The notes beneath the pieces are model-generated. The model saw only the letters and a program-made list of their open reading frames with translations, did no database searches and was not told where the DNA came from. From the NCBI GenBank assembly GCA_947447985.1, contig CANFLX010000026.1, positions 1 to 37,388 on the forward strand: 37,388 nucleotides of DNA. The letters are read 5' to 3'. Positions 27,301-34,753 of the stretch are shown here, piece by piece; positions within the stretch are counted from its first letter, which is position 1; the number at the start of each line of letters is the position of its first letter. The position numbers were made by a program, and so were the translations under genes. The stretch comes from Comamonadaceae bacterium (GTDB taxonomy: Bacteria > Pseudomonadota > Gammaproteobacteria > Burkholderiales > Burkholderiaceae_C).

Positions 27301-27528
27301 CTGGCCATGGTCTTCGGCATGATTCCGCTGGCATTTGCCTTGACCGAGGGCTCAGAAATGCGTGCTCCCATGGGTCAGGCGGTGATTGGCGGCGTCATCA
27401 CCTCCTCTCTCTTGACGCTGGTCGTCGTGCCCGTCGTCTACTGCTACATGGATGATCTGGCGCAGTGGGGCCGCAAAATTTTCGGCCTTGGCGCAGCGCA
27501 AGGCTCGGCTGACACACCTCGCCAGTAA
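24331..27528 (+). CDS. RND efflux transporter, HAE1/AcrB-like inner-membrane pump
   Basis: Proton-driven efflux pump of 1065 residues with the duplicated RND layout. One membrane helix (about 11-29) precedes a large periplasmic loop, then five helices (about 345-490). A second single helix (about 544-562) precedes a second periplasmic loop, and a final helix group runs from about 895. Proton-relay residues are conserved: Asp406-Asp407 in GLLIDDAIVV and a lysine at about 942 in LVTKNAILLVD. The sequence is closer to the MdtBC/CusA-like branch with LQVDQFPNIDFP than to AcrB itself. Substrates are unknown. It is part of the tetR-adaptor-pump operon. Confidence 0.94.
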   Translation: MWFTRVSIHNPVFATMMMVALMVLGVFSLQRLQVDQFPNIDFPVVVVITEYPGASPEIVESEVSKKMEEGVNSIAGINALTSRSYEGQSVVVIEFGLHIDGRKAADDVREKVASVKPLLRTEVKEPRVLRFDPSAKAVWSVAVLPDTSPGAPRLSAVELTNWADQVFKKRLENVRGVGSATVVGGTKREINLYLDPKALESFGITPDQVANAVRNENQDLPVGSIRSLQQERTIQIAARVQRPEDFANIIVARKNGAAVRVGQLAEVRDGAQEIDSLALYNGERTLMLSVQKMQDENTIAVVDGLQKTLSEVQKQLPPGIKLAPITDGSRQIRVSVDNVRRTLVEGALLTVLIVFLFLNSWRSTVITGLTLPIALIGTFFFMYVFGFTINMITMMALSLCVGLLIDDAIVVRENIVRHVQLGKTPFQAALDGTQEIGLAVLATTLSIVAVFLPIGFMGGIIGKFFHEFGLTIVAAVLISMFVSFTLDPMLSSIWHDPAVEHHSRRGPPITLYDRTLGRITGWFERTTESLADGYQGILAWALVHKVKTVLLAVGVFVLSVALVPLLGTEFVPKSDFSETTLNFNTPTGTSLEVTEAKARQVEAIVRSFPEVKYTLATINTGNAQGKMYASIYIRMVDRKERNLSIDQMSIKLRKRLQEVPGITVTHIGLMDSVGGSKQILFSIQGADTPTLERLTQTALVQLKNVPGLVDLDSSFKPNKPTLQVAVRRDAASDLGLSVAQIGTGLRTLVAGQTVGNWRAADDQTYDVNVRLKPQARDTPQDLERIPFALASAADGSARIVRLNQVATVVESTGSNQINRRDMTREVAISANVSGRSAGEVSADIKKIMDQIALPQGYSYKFSGSTKDMAEAFGYAISALALAIVFIYMILASQFKSFLQPMALMTALPLTLIGVVLALMMFNSTLSMFSVIGVIMLMGLVTKNAILLVDFAIRAREPGVAPDGSVVPGLDRNAALLLAAKVRLRPILMTTLAMVFGMIPLAFALTEGSEMRAPMGQAVIGGVITSSLLTLVVVPVVYCYMDDLAQWGRKIFGLGAAQGSADTPRQ

Positions 27529-27572
27529 AATTGGCGCTATTTCCTCTACCTGATGACCCAGCGAGCCGCCGT

Positions 27573-28235
27573 ATGAACCTTAGCAATGTCGCCCAAGCCC
27601 GATTCAACATGATCGAGCAACAGATCCGCCCGTGGAACGTGTTGGACACCGAAATTTTGGGCCTGCTGGCCGATGTCGCCCGTGAGGAGTTCGTGCCTGA
27701 GGCGCAGCGCGCGCTGGCCTTTGCCGATATGGAAGTGAGCATCGGACTCGGTGAATCCATGCTCGCCCCGCGTCTGCAAGCGCGTCTGCTGCAAGACCTG
27801 CAAGTGCAGTCGCACGAGCGCGTGCTCGAAATCGGCACCGGTTCGGGTTACCTGACAGCCCTGCTGGCACGCCGCGCAGCGAGTGTGTTGTCGCTTGAAA
27901 TTCAGCCCGAATTGGCTGCCACGGCGCGCACCAACCTGCAGCGGGCTGGCGTGCACAACGCCGAGGTCCGCGTGGCCGACGGTTCCAAACCCCTGCGCGG
28001 CGAAGGCCCGTTTGATGCCATTTTGTTGGGTGGTTCGGTGGCCGAAGTCCCCACACACCTGCTCGACCAGCTGGCCGTGGGCGGACGCCTGATTTCCATC
28101 GTCGGCGACGAACCCATCATGAGCGCGACCCTGGTCACCCGCGTGGGCCCCACAGATGTGCGCACCACCAAGCTGTGGGACGCCAATGCCGATCGCCTGC
28201 ACGGCTTTGCAGAACACTCGCAATTTCACTTCTAA
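27573..28235 (+). CDS. Protein-L-isoaspartate O-methyltransferase family protein
   Basis: SAM-dependent methyltransferase of 220 residues from the ATG at 27573. The AdoMet-binding motif is VLEIGTGSGYLTALLAR (near 85-101). The N-terminal IEQQIRPWNVLD pattern defines the PCMT-like subgroup found next to rhodanese and tolC genes in Burkholderiales. This subgroup is distinct from classical Pcm, so isoaspartate repair is not certain. The frame starts at 27531, but the extra 14 residues lack support. It follows the pump gene by 44 bases and precedes the rhodanese by 28. Confidence 0.85.
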   Translation: MNLSNVAQARFNMIEQQIRPWNVLDTEILGLLADVAREEFVPEAQRALAFADMEVSIGLGESMLAPRLQARLLQDLQVQSHERVLEIGTGSGYLTALLARRAASVLSLEIQPELAATARTNLQRAGVHNAEVRVADGSKPLRGEGPFDAILLGGSVAEVPTHLLDQLAVGGRLISIVGDEPIMSATLVTRVGPTDVRTTKLWDANADRLHGFAEHSQFHF

Positions 28236-28263
28236 CAGCCCCCCGTTGCGAGCCGTGCCAGCG

Positions 28264-28626
28264 ATGATCGACCAAATTGCGCCGTCCGACTTTGCGCGCT
28301 GGATCGCCAGCGTGTCCCAGTCGCATCCGCTGGACCGCCCGGTCGTCTTGGACGTGCGCGAACCGCACGAGCTGCAATGGGCCAGCATCGCGCATACGTC
28401 GGCGCACCATGGATTTCAATGGATCGCGATTCCCATGGGCCAATTGCCCGCCCGATTGAGCGAGCTGGACCCGGACCAGCCCATTGCCTGTCTGTGCCAC
28501 CACGGTGCCCGCAGCATGCAGGTTGCGCGTTTTCTGGTGAGCAACGGCTTTGCCGAGGTCAGCAACATTGCGGGAGGCATTGATGCCTGGTCCCTGCAAG
28601 TGGATCCGGCTGTGGCCCGCTATTGA
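28264..28626 (+). CDS. Single-domain rhodanese-like protein
   Basis: Small cytosolic sulfurtransferase-type protein of 120 residues. The substrate-loop cysteine is present in CLCHHGARS (second Cys of the motif starting the active-site loop), and VVLDVREPHEL and GGIDAWS are typical rhodanese segments. The physiological sulfur donor and acceptor are unknown. I used the ATG at 28264; the longer open frame from 28156 overlaps the upstream methyltransferase gene. The position between PCMT-like and tolC genes is a conserved neighbourhood in this order, to my knowledge. Confidence 0.88.
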   Translation: MIDQIAPSDFARWIASVSQSHPLDRPVVLDVREPHELQWASIAHTSAHHGFQWIAIPMGQLPARLSELDPDQPIACLCHHGARSMQVARFLVSNGFAEVSNIAGGIDAWSLQVDPAVARY

Positions 28627-28725
28627 AGTCGAACCGATCTCGCTGCGATCCACCAAGCTGATTCCTGCACCGACGCTGCCCTCATCTACCGCGCCGCAAA
28701 CCCATTTACCCTACGAGACTGCACC

Positions 28726-30252
28726 ATGCCCCGTTCCAATGTTTCCAAGCCCCTGACCCTTTTACCTCTCGTGCTGGCCATGGGTTTTAGCGCTTCGAGC
28801 CCTGCGCAAAGCTTGATGGAGCTGTATCGCTCATCGCAAAGCTACGACTCGGCCTACCAGGCGGCGCAAGCGCAATTGGCAGCGACCTCGGCGAAGGTGG
28901 ACCAAGCATCGGCCTTGTACGCACCGGCCGTCAACCTTCAGGCAGGGCTTAAGCGGGGGTGGGCTCAGGGCACTAGTTCAGCTAATTCCAGCAGTTCTGG
29001 CTCGTCCAACACAACAGTTACCCCAAATGCTTCAAACTCGAATATCGCCACAAGCAACGGAACCTCCCTATCTGACTCAAATTCCGACACTGCACAAACT
29101 GACGGCTCAATAGGTGTTCAATTAACCCAAACACTCTACAACCGCGTGAACATGGTAATTCTTACCCAAGCCCAACGCAGTCTAGCAATGGCAGAAATGA
29201 GTTTACGGGGAATTGAACAAGACCTTATGGTGCGCGTAAGCGCTGCATATTTCGATGTTCTGGCTGCCACTGACAGCCTAGCTTTTGTTCAATCGCAGAA
29301 AAGCGCGGTGGCTGAACAGTTAGCCTCAGCTAAACGTAATTTTGAGGTCGGTACTGCAACAATTACTGACACACGCGAAGCCCAGGCACGCTTTGACCTA
29401 GTACTGGCGCAGGAAATTGTGTTGCAGAACGATCTAAGCATCAAGAAGAGTCTTTTAAACCAACAAGTAGGCATGAAGAATTCTGAACCCAAAGGAGTTC
29501 AACTTCCCCTACAACTGCCCACCTTAGGAGAAACTGAATCTCAGTGGCTCGCTGAGACTGAGGAACATCAGTTACAAATTCAATCGAAACGGGTAGAGGT
29601 TGAGTTGGCCCAACTAGAGTCAGAGAAGTCTCGCGCAAGCACTGCCCCGTCCTTAGTTCTTAACGCCGCATTGGGGAAATCTACTGCATGGGGCGGTAAC
29701 AGCACGAACACATCGAGCCAAAGCTCGTCCAGTTCGGTGGCGACATATTTAGGTGGACCAATCGTGTCGCAGTCACAGACAAGTTTGGGCTCAACAGGTA
29801 GTAACACCCACCCCGGTGACGGCCAAAATGCCTCGGTCGGTGTAGTCCTGACCATTCCGCTGTTCACAGGCCGTACGCTGACCGCCAAGCTGAAAGAGAC
29901 CCTGGCCTTGGAAGAAAAAACGCGCAACGATTTGGAGACGATACGGCGCAACGCACTGCAAACCACACGCACCGCGTTTTACGGCGTGCAGTCGGGTGTC
30001 GGCCAGGTCAAGGCCTTTGAAGCCGCCGAAGCTTCAAGCCAAAGCGCATTGGATGCCAACAAACTGGGGTACCAAGTGGGTGTGCGCATCAATATCGATG
30101 TACTGAACGCGCAAAGCCAGCTTTTTGACACCAAGGCCAAGCTGGCCAAAGCACGCTACGACGTATTGGTGGGTGGACTCAAATTGCGCCAGGCGGCAGG
30201 GGTTCTCACCGAAAACCATCTGCAGGAAATCAACGCCCTGCTCGCGAAATAA
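28726..30252 (+). CDS. tolC: TolC-family outer-membrane efflux channel (mosaic composition)
   Basis: Outer-membrane channel of 508 residues with a signal peptide (about 1-28) and the two OEP repeats of the family. It can complete the tripartite pump with the adaptor and RND genes upstream. Two low-complexity Ser/Asn/Thr-rich stretches (residues 81-127 and 321-367) fit the two extracellular loops of each TolC protomer. From about codon 75 to 365 the gene uses many A/T-ending codons. I count 15 TTA/CTA leucine codons there against one in the remaining ~220 codons. Hand-counted GC on sample lines falls to 47% from 57% just upstream. This points to an imported central segment. It ends 20 bases before convergent waaA. 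Confidence 0.93.
   Translation: MPRSNVSKPLTLLPLVLAMGFSASSPAQSLMELYRSSQSYDSAYQAAQAQLAATSAKVDQASALYAPAVNLQAGLKRGWAQGTSSANSSSSGSSNTTVTPNASNSNIATSNGTSLSDSNSDTAQTDGSIGVQLTQTLYNRVNMVILTQAQRSLAMAEMSLRGIEQDLMVRVSAAYFDVLAATDSLAFVQSQKSAVAEQLASAKRNFEVGTATITDTREAQARFDLVLAQEIVLQNDLSIKKSLLNQQVGMKNSEPKGVQLPLQLPTLGETESQWLAETEEHQLQIQSKRVEVELAQLESEKSRASTAPSLVLNAALGKSTAWGGNSTNTSSQSSSSSVATYLGGPIVSQSQTSLGSTGSNTHPGDGQNASVGVVLTIPLFTGRTLTAKLKETLALEEKTRNDLETIRRNALQTTRTAFYGVQSGVGQVKAFEAAEASSQSALDANKLGYQVGVRINIDVLNAQSQLFDTKAKLAKARYDVLVGGLKLRQAAGVLTENHLQEINALLAK
28966..29106 (+). other. Ser/Asn/Thr-rich segment of TolC, probable extracellular loop 1
   Basis: Residues 81-127 are almost entirely Ser, Asn, Thr, Gly and Ala, including SSANSSSSGSSNTTV, and lie between the first two predicted barrel strands of the first repeat. 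Codon use is A/T-rich at the third position. Such an extended flexible loop is longer than in E. coli TolC, where this loop is short. Confidence 0.6.
29686..29826 (+). other. Ser/Gly/Thr-rich segment of TolC, probable extracellular loop 2
   Basis: Residues 321-367 (with SQSSSSSVATYLGG) occupy the place of the second repeat's extracellular loop. The return to the gene's ordinary GC-rich codon use occurs just after it, near 29830. Confidence 0.6.
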
Positions 30253-30272
30253 GCGCCAGGAGAGCGCTCGCG

Positions 30273-31601
30273 CTAGTCGCGTTGGGCGGCCAGCAAGGCC
30301 ACCACCCGCGCGCAGGTGCGCAGCGCTGCACCGCGGTGGCGCAAAGCAAAGGCCAGCGCGGCGCTGCTCGCGGCCTCTAAAGCCTCGGCATCGCTCACCA
30401 GATGCAGCGCCATTGCCAGCGCGTGGCCCATGTCCGGCACGGCAGTGGCCGCGCCCTCGTCGATGGCCAAAGCGGCTGCCTGTGAAAAATTGAAGGTGTG
30501 GGGTCCCATCACCACTGGGCAGCCACAAGCGGCTGCCTCGATCAGGTTTTGCCCTCCCAGCGGCGCAAAACTGCCGCCCAGAAGCGCAAGATCCGACAGG
30601 CTGTAATACATCGCCATCTCTCCCATGCTATCCCCCAACCAGACGTCGGCCGAGGCAAAGCTCCAGCCGTCCTGGCTGCGGCGCGACACGGAGAAGCCTG
30701 CGTTGTGGAACAAGGCGGCCACCTCATCAAAGCGCTGGGGATGGCGTGGCACCAGCAGCCATTGCAGCTGCCGCAGACCCTGCTCTGGCGAGGCGCGCAG
30801 CGCGTCCAGCAGCATTTGCTCTTCGCCTTCGCGCGAACTGGCAAACAGCACCACGGGTTTGCCCACGCCCTGGCGCAACGCCAGGCCTTGGGCGCATTGT
30901 TCGGCGTTGGGTGCCGTGTCAAATTTCAAGTTACCCGAGGGGGACTGCACGGTCGCACCCAACAGGCGCAGACGGCGTGCGTCGTCTTCGGTTTGCGGCC
31001 AGATCGCCGACAAGCCACGAAACGCGGGCACGGCCAACCAAGCAAGGCGTTGCGATTGGCGCAGCGACTTGACACTCAAACGCGCGTTGACCAGGCACAG
31101 AGGCACGCCTGCTTGATGGCAGGCACGCACCAGGTTGGGCCAGACTTCGGTTTCCATCAGCAGCCCGATGCGGGGTTGAAAGTGCTGCACAAAGCGGTGT
31201 GCGGCCTGCGGCGTGTCCCAGGGCTGCCACGCCTGCACATCACCGTCTTGCAGCAAGCTGCGGCCCGCCTCACGCCCGGTGGCGGTACCGTGGGTGAGCA
31301 AGAGCCGCATACCCGGCAGCGCCTGGCGCAAATGTCCAAGCAGCGAGGCTACCGCCCGGGTTTCACCGAGCGAGACCGCATGGATCCAAACCAGTTCACC
31401 GGGCGCAGGGGGCGCATCGGCATAGACGCCAAAGCGTTGTTCGACGTGCAGCGCATACAAGGGCTCTCGCCGCGCGCGTTGCAGAAGCTTGCGCCGCAGC
31501 AAGGGCTGGGCCAAGCGCATCAGGGCACTGTACCCAGCCAATGTCACCCGTTCGAACCAAGCGCCCTGCGAATTCCGGGTAGGTGTTGCGGGATAGAGCA
31601 T
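30273..31601 (-). CDS. waaA: 3-deoxy-D-manno-octulosonic acid (Kdo) transferase
   Basis: Inner-membrane-associated GT30 glycosyltransferase that adds Kdo from CMP-Kdo to lipid A precursor. It has 442 residues from the ATG at 31601. An amphipathic/hydrophobic N-terminal anchor (about 18-36) is followed by HAVSLGETRAV, with the catalytic glutamate at Glu80. The GNLKFD segment follows, and the C-terminal GGSFAPLGGQNLIEAAACG (19 residues) is the CMP-Kdo-binding region. The open frame runs to 31679, but that would overlap waaC by 76 bases. It is the last gene of the manB-waaC-waaA operon, 2 bases after waaC. Confidence 0.94.
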   Translation of the reverse strand: MLYPATPTRNSQGAWFERVTLAGYSALMRLAQPLLRRKLLQRARREPLYALHVEQRFGVYADAPPAPGELVWIHAVSLGETRAVASLLGHLRQALPGMRLLLTHGTATGREAGRSLLQDGDVQAWQPWDTPQAAHRFVQHFQPRIGLLMETEVWPNLVRACHQAGVPLCLVNARLSVKSLRQSQRLAWLAVPAFRGLSAIWPQTEDDARRLRLLGATVQSPSGNLKFDTAPNAEQCAQGLALRQGVGKPVVLFASSREGEEQMLLDALRASPEQGLRQLQWLLVPRHPQRFDEVAALFHNAGFSVSRRSQDGWSFASADVWLGDSMGEMAMYYSLSDLALLGGSFAPLGGQNLIEAAACGCPVVMGPHTFNFSQAAALAIDEGAATAVPDMGHALAMALHLVSDAEALEAASSAALAFALRHRGAALRTCARVVALLAAQRD

Positions 31602-31603
31602 GG

Positions 31604-32620
31604 TCAGGCAGCCGTCCCTGGCGTTGGCGACGGATGCTTGGCGGCATACACCGCTTGCACTTTTTGCCAGGCATTCCAAACCACATCGACGCCCGGTGCG
31701 GTGGCACCGCCCACAGCCACTTGGTAGTCACAGCCCACCGGCCCCGCCCGCCAGGCACGCGCCTGGCTGAAAATTTGCACATGGGGCACATCCAGGGCCA
31801 CCGCCATATGGCTCAAGCCCGAGTCCACACCCACCACACCGCTGCACAGCGCCATGCGCTCAGCAATCTCAGCCAGCGTCAGGGCGGGCCAGACGCGCGC
31901 TCGTGGGCCGAGCGCCTCGGCGATGCGCTGGACCCGTGCCAGCTCCAGTGCCCCCGCTTGGGGCAGTTCCACGGTGTGTCCCTCGGCGATGAGTTGTTGG
32001 CCCAGCGCGATCCACTGGCTTTCCGGCCACTCGTTGTCGGTGCGGGTCGTGCCGTGCGCCAGCACCACGCCCCAACGCGCTTGGGCGGCAGCTGCGGCCG
32101 ACCAGGCCATTAGTGGATAGACGTTGGCGCCCTGCGCGCTGGTGCCCAGCGCTTTGGCAGCCAAGAGACGATAGCGTGCCACCGCATGAATCCGCCGGGG
32201 CATGGGCACCGCGCGGTCCAGCAGCCAACGCACCGGCCACTCGTAAGAACACAGTTCGCTGGCGTTGGCGTAGGTGGCGCTAAAGCCACCCTGGGCCAGG
32301 CGCGCACTGCGGGCGACCAGAGCCGACTTGATGAGGCCTTGGAAATCAAGGACGGCGTCATATTCCTGCGCCCGCAGCAGTTGGGTAAAGGCTGCGCGTT
32401 CGGCTTGGGTGGGCGCAGAAAACCAGGACTTGCGCCAACGCCGCTGCGCAATCGGCAGCACGCGCCGCACACCACTCACCTCTTGCACCAGGGGCGCAAA
32501 GGCTTCTTCCACCACCCAGTCAATCTGGGCGCGCGGAAAGGCCACCAGGAGGTCGTGCACCACGGGCATCGTCTGCACCACGTCGCCCAGAGACGACAGC
32601 TTGACGATCAATATGCGCAT
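31604..32620 (-). CDS. waaC: Lipopolysaccharide heptosyltransferase I
   Basis: GT9 enzyme transferring the first L-glycero-D-manno-heptose to Kdo2-lipid A at the inner face of the cytoplasmic membrane. It has 338 residues from the ATG at 32620; a TTG one codon earlier is also in frame. The N-terminal MRILIVKLSSLGDVV carries the catalytic Asp13 found in WaaC. GVDSGLSHMAVALDVPHV (18 residues) in the second half is the ADP-heptose site. It starts 6 bases after manB and ends 2 bases before waaA. Confidence 0.94.
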   Translation of the reverse strand: MRILIVKLSSLGDVVQTMPVVHDLLVAFPRAQIDWVVEEAFAPLVQEVSGVRRVLPIAQRRWRKSWFSAPTQAERAAFTQLLRAQEYDAVLDFQGLIKSALVARSARLAQGGFSATYANASELCSYEWPVRWLLDRAVPMPRRIHAVARYRLLAAKALGTSAQGANVYPLMAWSAAAAAQARWGVVLAHGTTRTDNEWPESQWIALGQQLIAEGHTVELPQAGALELARVQRIAEALGPRARVWPALTLAEIAERMALCSGVVGVDSGLSHMAVALDVPHVQIFSQARAWRAGPVGCDYQVAVGGATAPGVDVVWNAWQKVQAVYAAKHPSPTPGTAA

Positions 32621-32626
32621 CAAGTT

Positions 32627-34009
32627 TCAGTGTGCCGCCAGCGCAAATTGCGCGTCGGGTTTGACAGAGCGCAGCAGCGCCAGCATGGCGGCCTCGATGC
32701 GTTGCAGCGCCTCGGGCGTGTGGCCCTCAAAACGCAGCACCAGCACCGGCGTGGTGTTGGACGCGCGCACCAGGCCAAAACCATCGGGCCAGTCCACGCG
32801 CAAACCGTCGATGGTGTTGAGCACCGCGGGTGCGGCAAAGTCCGCCTTGGCCACCAATTGCGCGACCAAGCTATGCGGCTCGCCTTCTGCGCAGCTCACA
32901 TTGAGTTCGGGGGTGGAAAAACTGCTGGGCAAGCTGTGCAACAGCAGGTTGGAGTCGGCCACCTTGCTCACGATTTCCAGCAGTCGGCAGCCCGCATACG
33001 TGCCATCGTCAAACCCAAACCAGCGTTCTTTGAAAAAGATGTGGCCGCTCATCTCGCCGCCCAGGGGCGAGTCCAGCTCGCGCATCTTGGCTTTGATCAG
33101 CGAATGGCCGGTTTTGAACATCAGCGGCACGCCCCCTGCCTGGGCGATGGCCGGGGCCAGACGCTGCGAGCACTTCACGTCAAACACAATCGTGCCGCCT
33201 GGTACGCGTGACAGCACATCTTGGGCGAACAACATCATTTGCCGGTCAGGGTAGATATTGCTGCCGTCGCGGGTGACGATGCCCAAGCGGTCGCCGTCGC
33301 CGTCAAAGGCCAAGCCCAGTTCCGCATCGCTGCTTTGCAGAGCGGCAATCAGGTCGCGCAGGTTTTCGGGCTTACTGGGGTCAGGATGGTGGTTGGGAAA
33401 GTTGCCGTCCACCTCGCTAAACAGCTCAGTCACCTCGCAGCCAATGGCACGCAAAATCGCCGGGGCCGAGGCACCGGCAATGCCATTGCCACAGTCCACC
33501 ACGATTTTGAGCGGCCGCGCCAGGCGAATGTCGTCCACGATGCGGGCCTGGTAGGCGGGCAACACGTCCACGCTGCGCGAACTACCACCGTTTTGCAGCG
33601 TCCAGCTCTCGGCCTCCATCATGCTGCGCAGGGCCTGAATCTCTTCGCCGTAAATGGCTTTGCCGGCCATCACCATCTTGAAGCCGTTGTAATCGCGCGG
33701 GTTATGGCTGCCCGTCACTTGAATGCCGCTGCGGCACAGGGTGCATGCGGCAAAGTAGAGCATGGGGGTCGTCACCATGCCCACGTCAATGACCTGGACG
33801 CCTGCTTCTTGCAAGCCCTGCATCAGCGCACCGGCCATCTCCGGGCCGCTCAGCCGCCCGTCCCGCCCGACCGCCACGGTGCGCTCGCCTTGGCGCAACG
33901 CAATCGTGCCAAAAGCGCGGCCCAAGCCACGCGCCACCTCGGCAGTCAATGTGGACGGCACCACGCCGCGAATGTCGTAGGCTTTGAAAATGCTGGGAGA
34001 GAGTTGCAT
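32627..34009 (-). CDS. manB: Phosphomannomutase/phosphoglucomutase
   Basis: Alpha-D-phosphohexomutase of 460 residues, similar to AlgC of Pseudomonas. It interconverts hexose 6- and 1-phosphates for LPS and polysaccharide precursors. The phosphoserine is Ser101 in TGSHNP, the metal loop is FDGDGDR, the sugar-binding loop EMSGH is seen, and the C-terminal phosphate-binding domain is present. The ATG at 34009 has AAGGA a few bases upstream; the open frame to 34051 is not supported. It is the first gene of the manB-waaC-waaA run and divergent from ogt. The symbol could equally be algC or pgm. Confidence 0.92.
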   Translation of the reverse strand: MQLSPSIFKAYDIRGVVPSTLTAEVARGLGRAFGTIALRQGERTVAVGRDGRLSGPEMAGALMQGLQEAGVQVIDVGMVTTPMLYFAACTLCRSGIQVTGSHNPRDYNGFKMVMAGKAIYGEEIQALRSMMEAESWTLQNGGSSRSVDVLPAYQARIVDDIRLARPLKIVVDCGNGIAGASAPAILRAIGCEVTELFSEVDGNFPNHHPDPSKPENLRDLIAALQSSDAELGLAFDGDGDRLGIVTRDGSNIYPDRQMMLFAQDVLSRVPGGTIVFDVKCSQRLAPAIAQAGGVPLMFKTGHSLIKAKMRELDSPLGGEMSGHIFFKERWFGFDDGTYAGCRLLEIVSKVADSNLLLHSLPSSFSTPELNVSCAEGEPHSLVAQLVAKADFAAPAVLNTIDGLRVDWPDGFGLVRASNTTPVLVLRFEGHTPEALQRIEAAMLALLRSVKPDAQFALAAH

Positions 34010-34071
34010 GGGTTCCTTAGTGAATGAATCAACCACCGCTGCTGCGACCAAGTTTCAACACAGATTGTAGG

Positions 34072-34095
34072 TGTGGCCTATGACCATGGGCCACA
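34072..34095. promoter_or_regulatory. 7+10+7 dyad between manB and ogt
   Basis: TGTGGCC-N10-GGCCACA is a perfect inverted repeat in the 246-base region between divergent manB and ogt. A TACAAT -10-like hexamer (34069-34064, minus) lies just downstream toward manB, but no good -35 box is seen. Apart from this I find nothing else convincing in 34010-34255; the short open frames there look random. Confidence 0.4.
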
Positions 34096-34255
34096 GTCAC
34101 ATGTCCGAAAACGGCCAACCAACGCCCTGCACGGTGCGTATGATTTGGCCATGCCCGCCCATTTACCAACGCTTCACGACGATGCCCATTCCCTGGCGCA
34201 GTGATGCGGTGGTGCGCGTCTGGCACACACTGGCCCATCCTGGAGAATCCCAACC

Positions 34256-34753
34256 ATGAAACCTTTCGCCCCGGACATGGTGCGCAGCCACTTTGACAGC
34301 CCTTTAGGGCCTATGACGCTGGCTGCCAGCGCTACAGGCCTTTGCGGTGCGTGGTTTGACGGTCAAAAGCACCAGCCGGACCTGCAACACCTGCGCCGCG
34401 AACCCTCGCACACGCTTTTGCGAAAGGCCCACACCCAGCTCGCCGAATACTTTGCAGGACAACGCGCGCAGTTTGATGTGGCGCTGGACTTGCAATACGG
34501 CACCGCGTTCCAGCAAGCGGTGTGGAAGCAACTGTTGCGCATTGCGCCCGGAAGCACCGTGAGCTATGGCGCCATGGCGCTGGCCATCGGTCGCCCGATG
34601 GCATCGCGCGCTGTGGGCGCAGCGGTGGGGCACAACCCCGTTTCCATCATCGTGCCCTGCCACCGCGTGGTGGGCAGCAGCGGCGCACTCACCGGCTATG
34701 CTGGCGGGCTTGACCGCAAGACTGCCTTGCTGCACCTCGAAAGTTCTTTGTGA
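34256..34753 (+). CDS. ogt: Methylated-DNA--protein-cysteine methyltransferase
   Basis: Suicide repair protein that takes the alkyl group from O6-alkylguanine (and O4-alkylthymine). It has 165 residues. The acceptor is Cys135 in IVPCHRVV, the helix-turn-helix with its arginine finger lies in RPMASRAVG (Arg118 most likely), and GYAGGLDRKTALL is the usual C-terminus. There is no AdaA regulatory domain, so it is the Ogt type, probably constitutive. Its stop overlaps the GTG start of the EamA gene by 4 bases. The neighbourhood ogt/xerD also occurs in relatives, as far as I recall. Confidence 0.95.
   Translation: MKPFAPDMVRSHFDSPLGPMTLAASATGLCGAWFDGQKHQPDLQHLRREPSHTLLRKAHTQLAEYFAGQRAQFDVALDLQYGTAFQQAVWKQLLRIAPGSTVSYGAMALAIGRPMASRAVGAAVGHNPVSIIVPCHRVVGSSGALTGYAGGLDRKTALLHLESSL

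Noticed and set aside
27520..27536. CGCCA/TGGCG repeat around the stop of the RND gene
   Set aside because: Only five bases per arm, no T-run, and it partly overlaps coding sequence, so chance is likely.
30243..30270. Hairpin-like AGCGC/GCGCT between tolC and waaA as a bidirectional terminator
   Set aside because: Short stem, no T-run on either strand. The convergent genes are only 20 bases apart and I cannot support a terminator.
34071..34259. Short open frames in the manB/ogt gap
   Set aside because: No ribosome-binding site, low-quality composition and no family resemblance. The gap is better explained as regulatory DNA.
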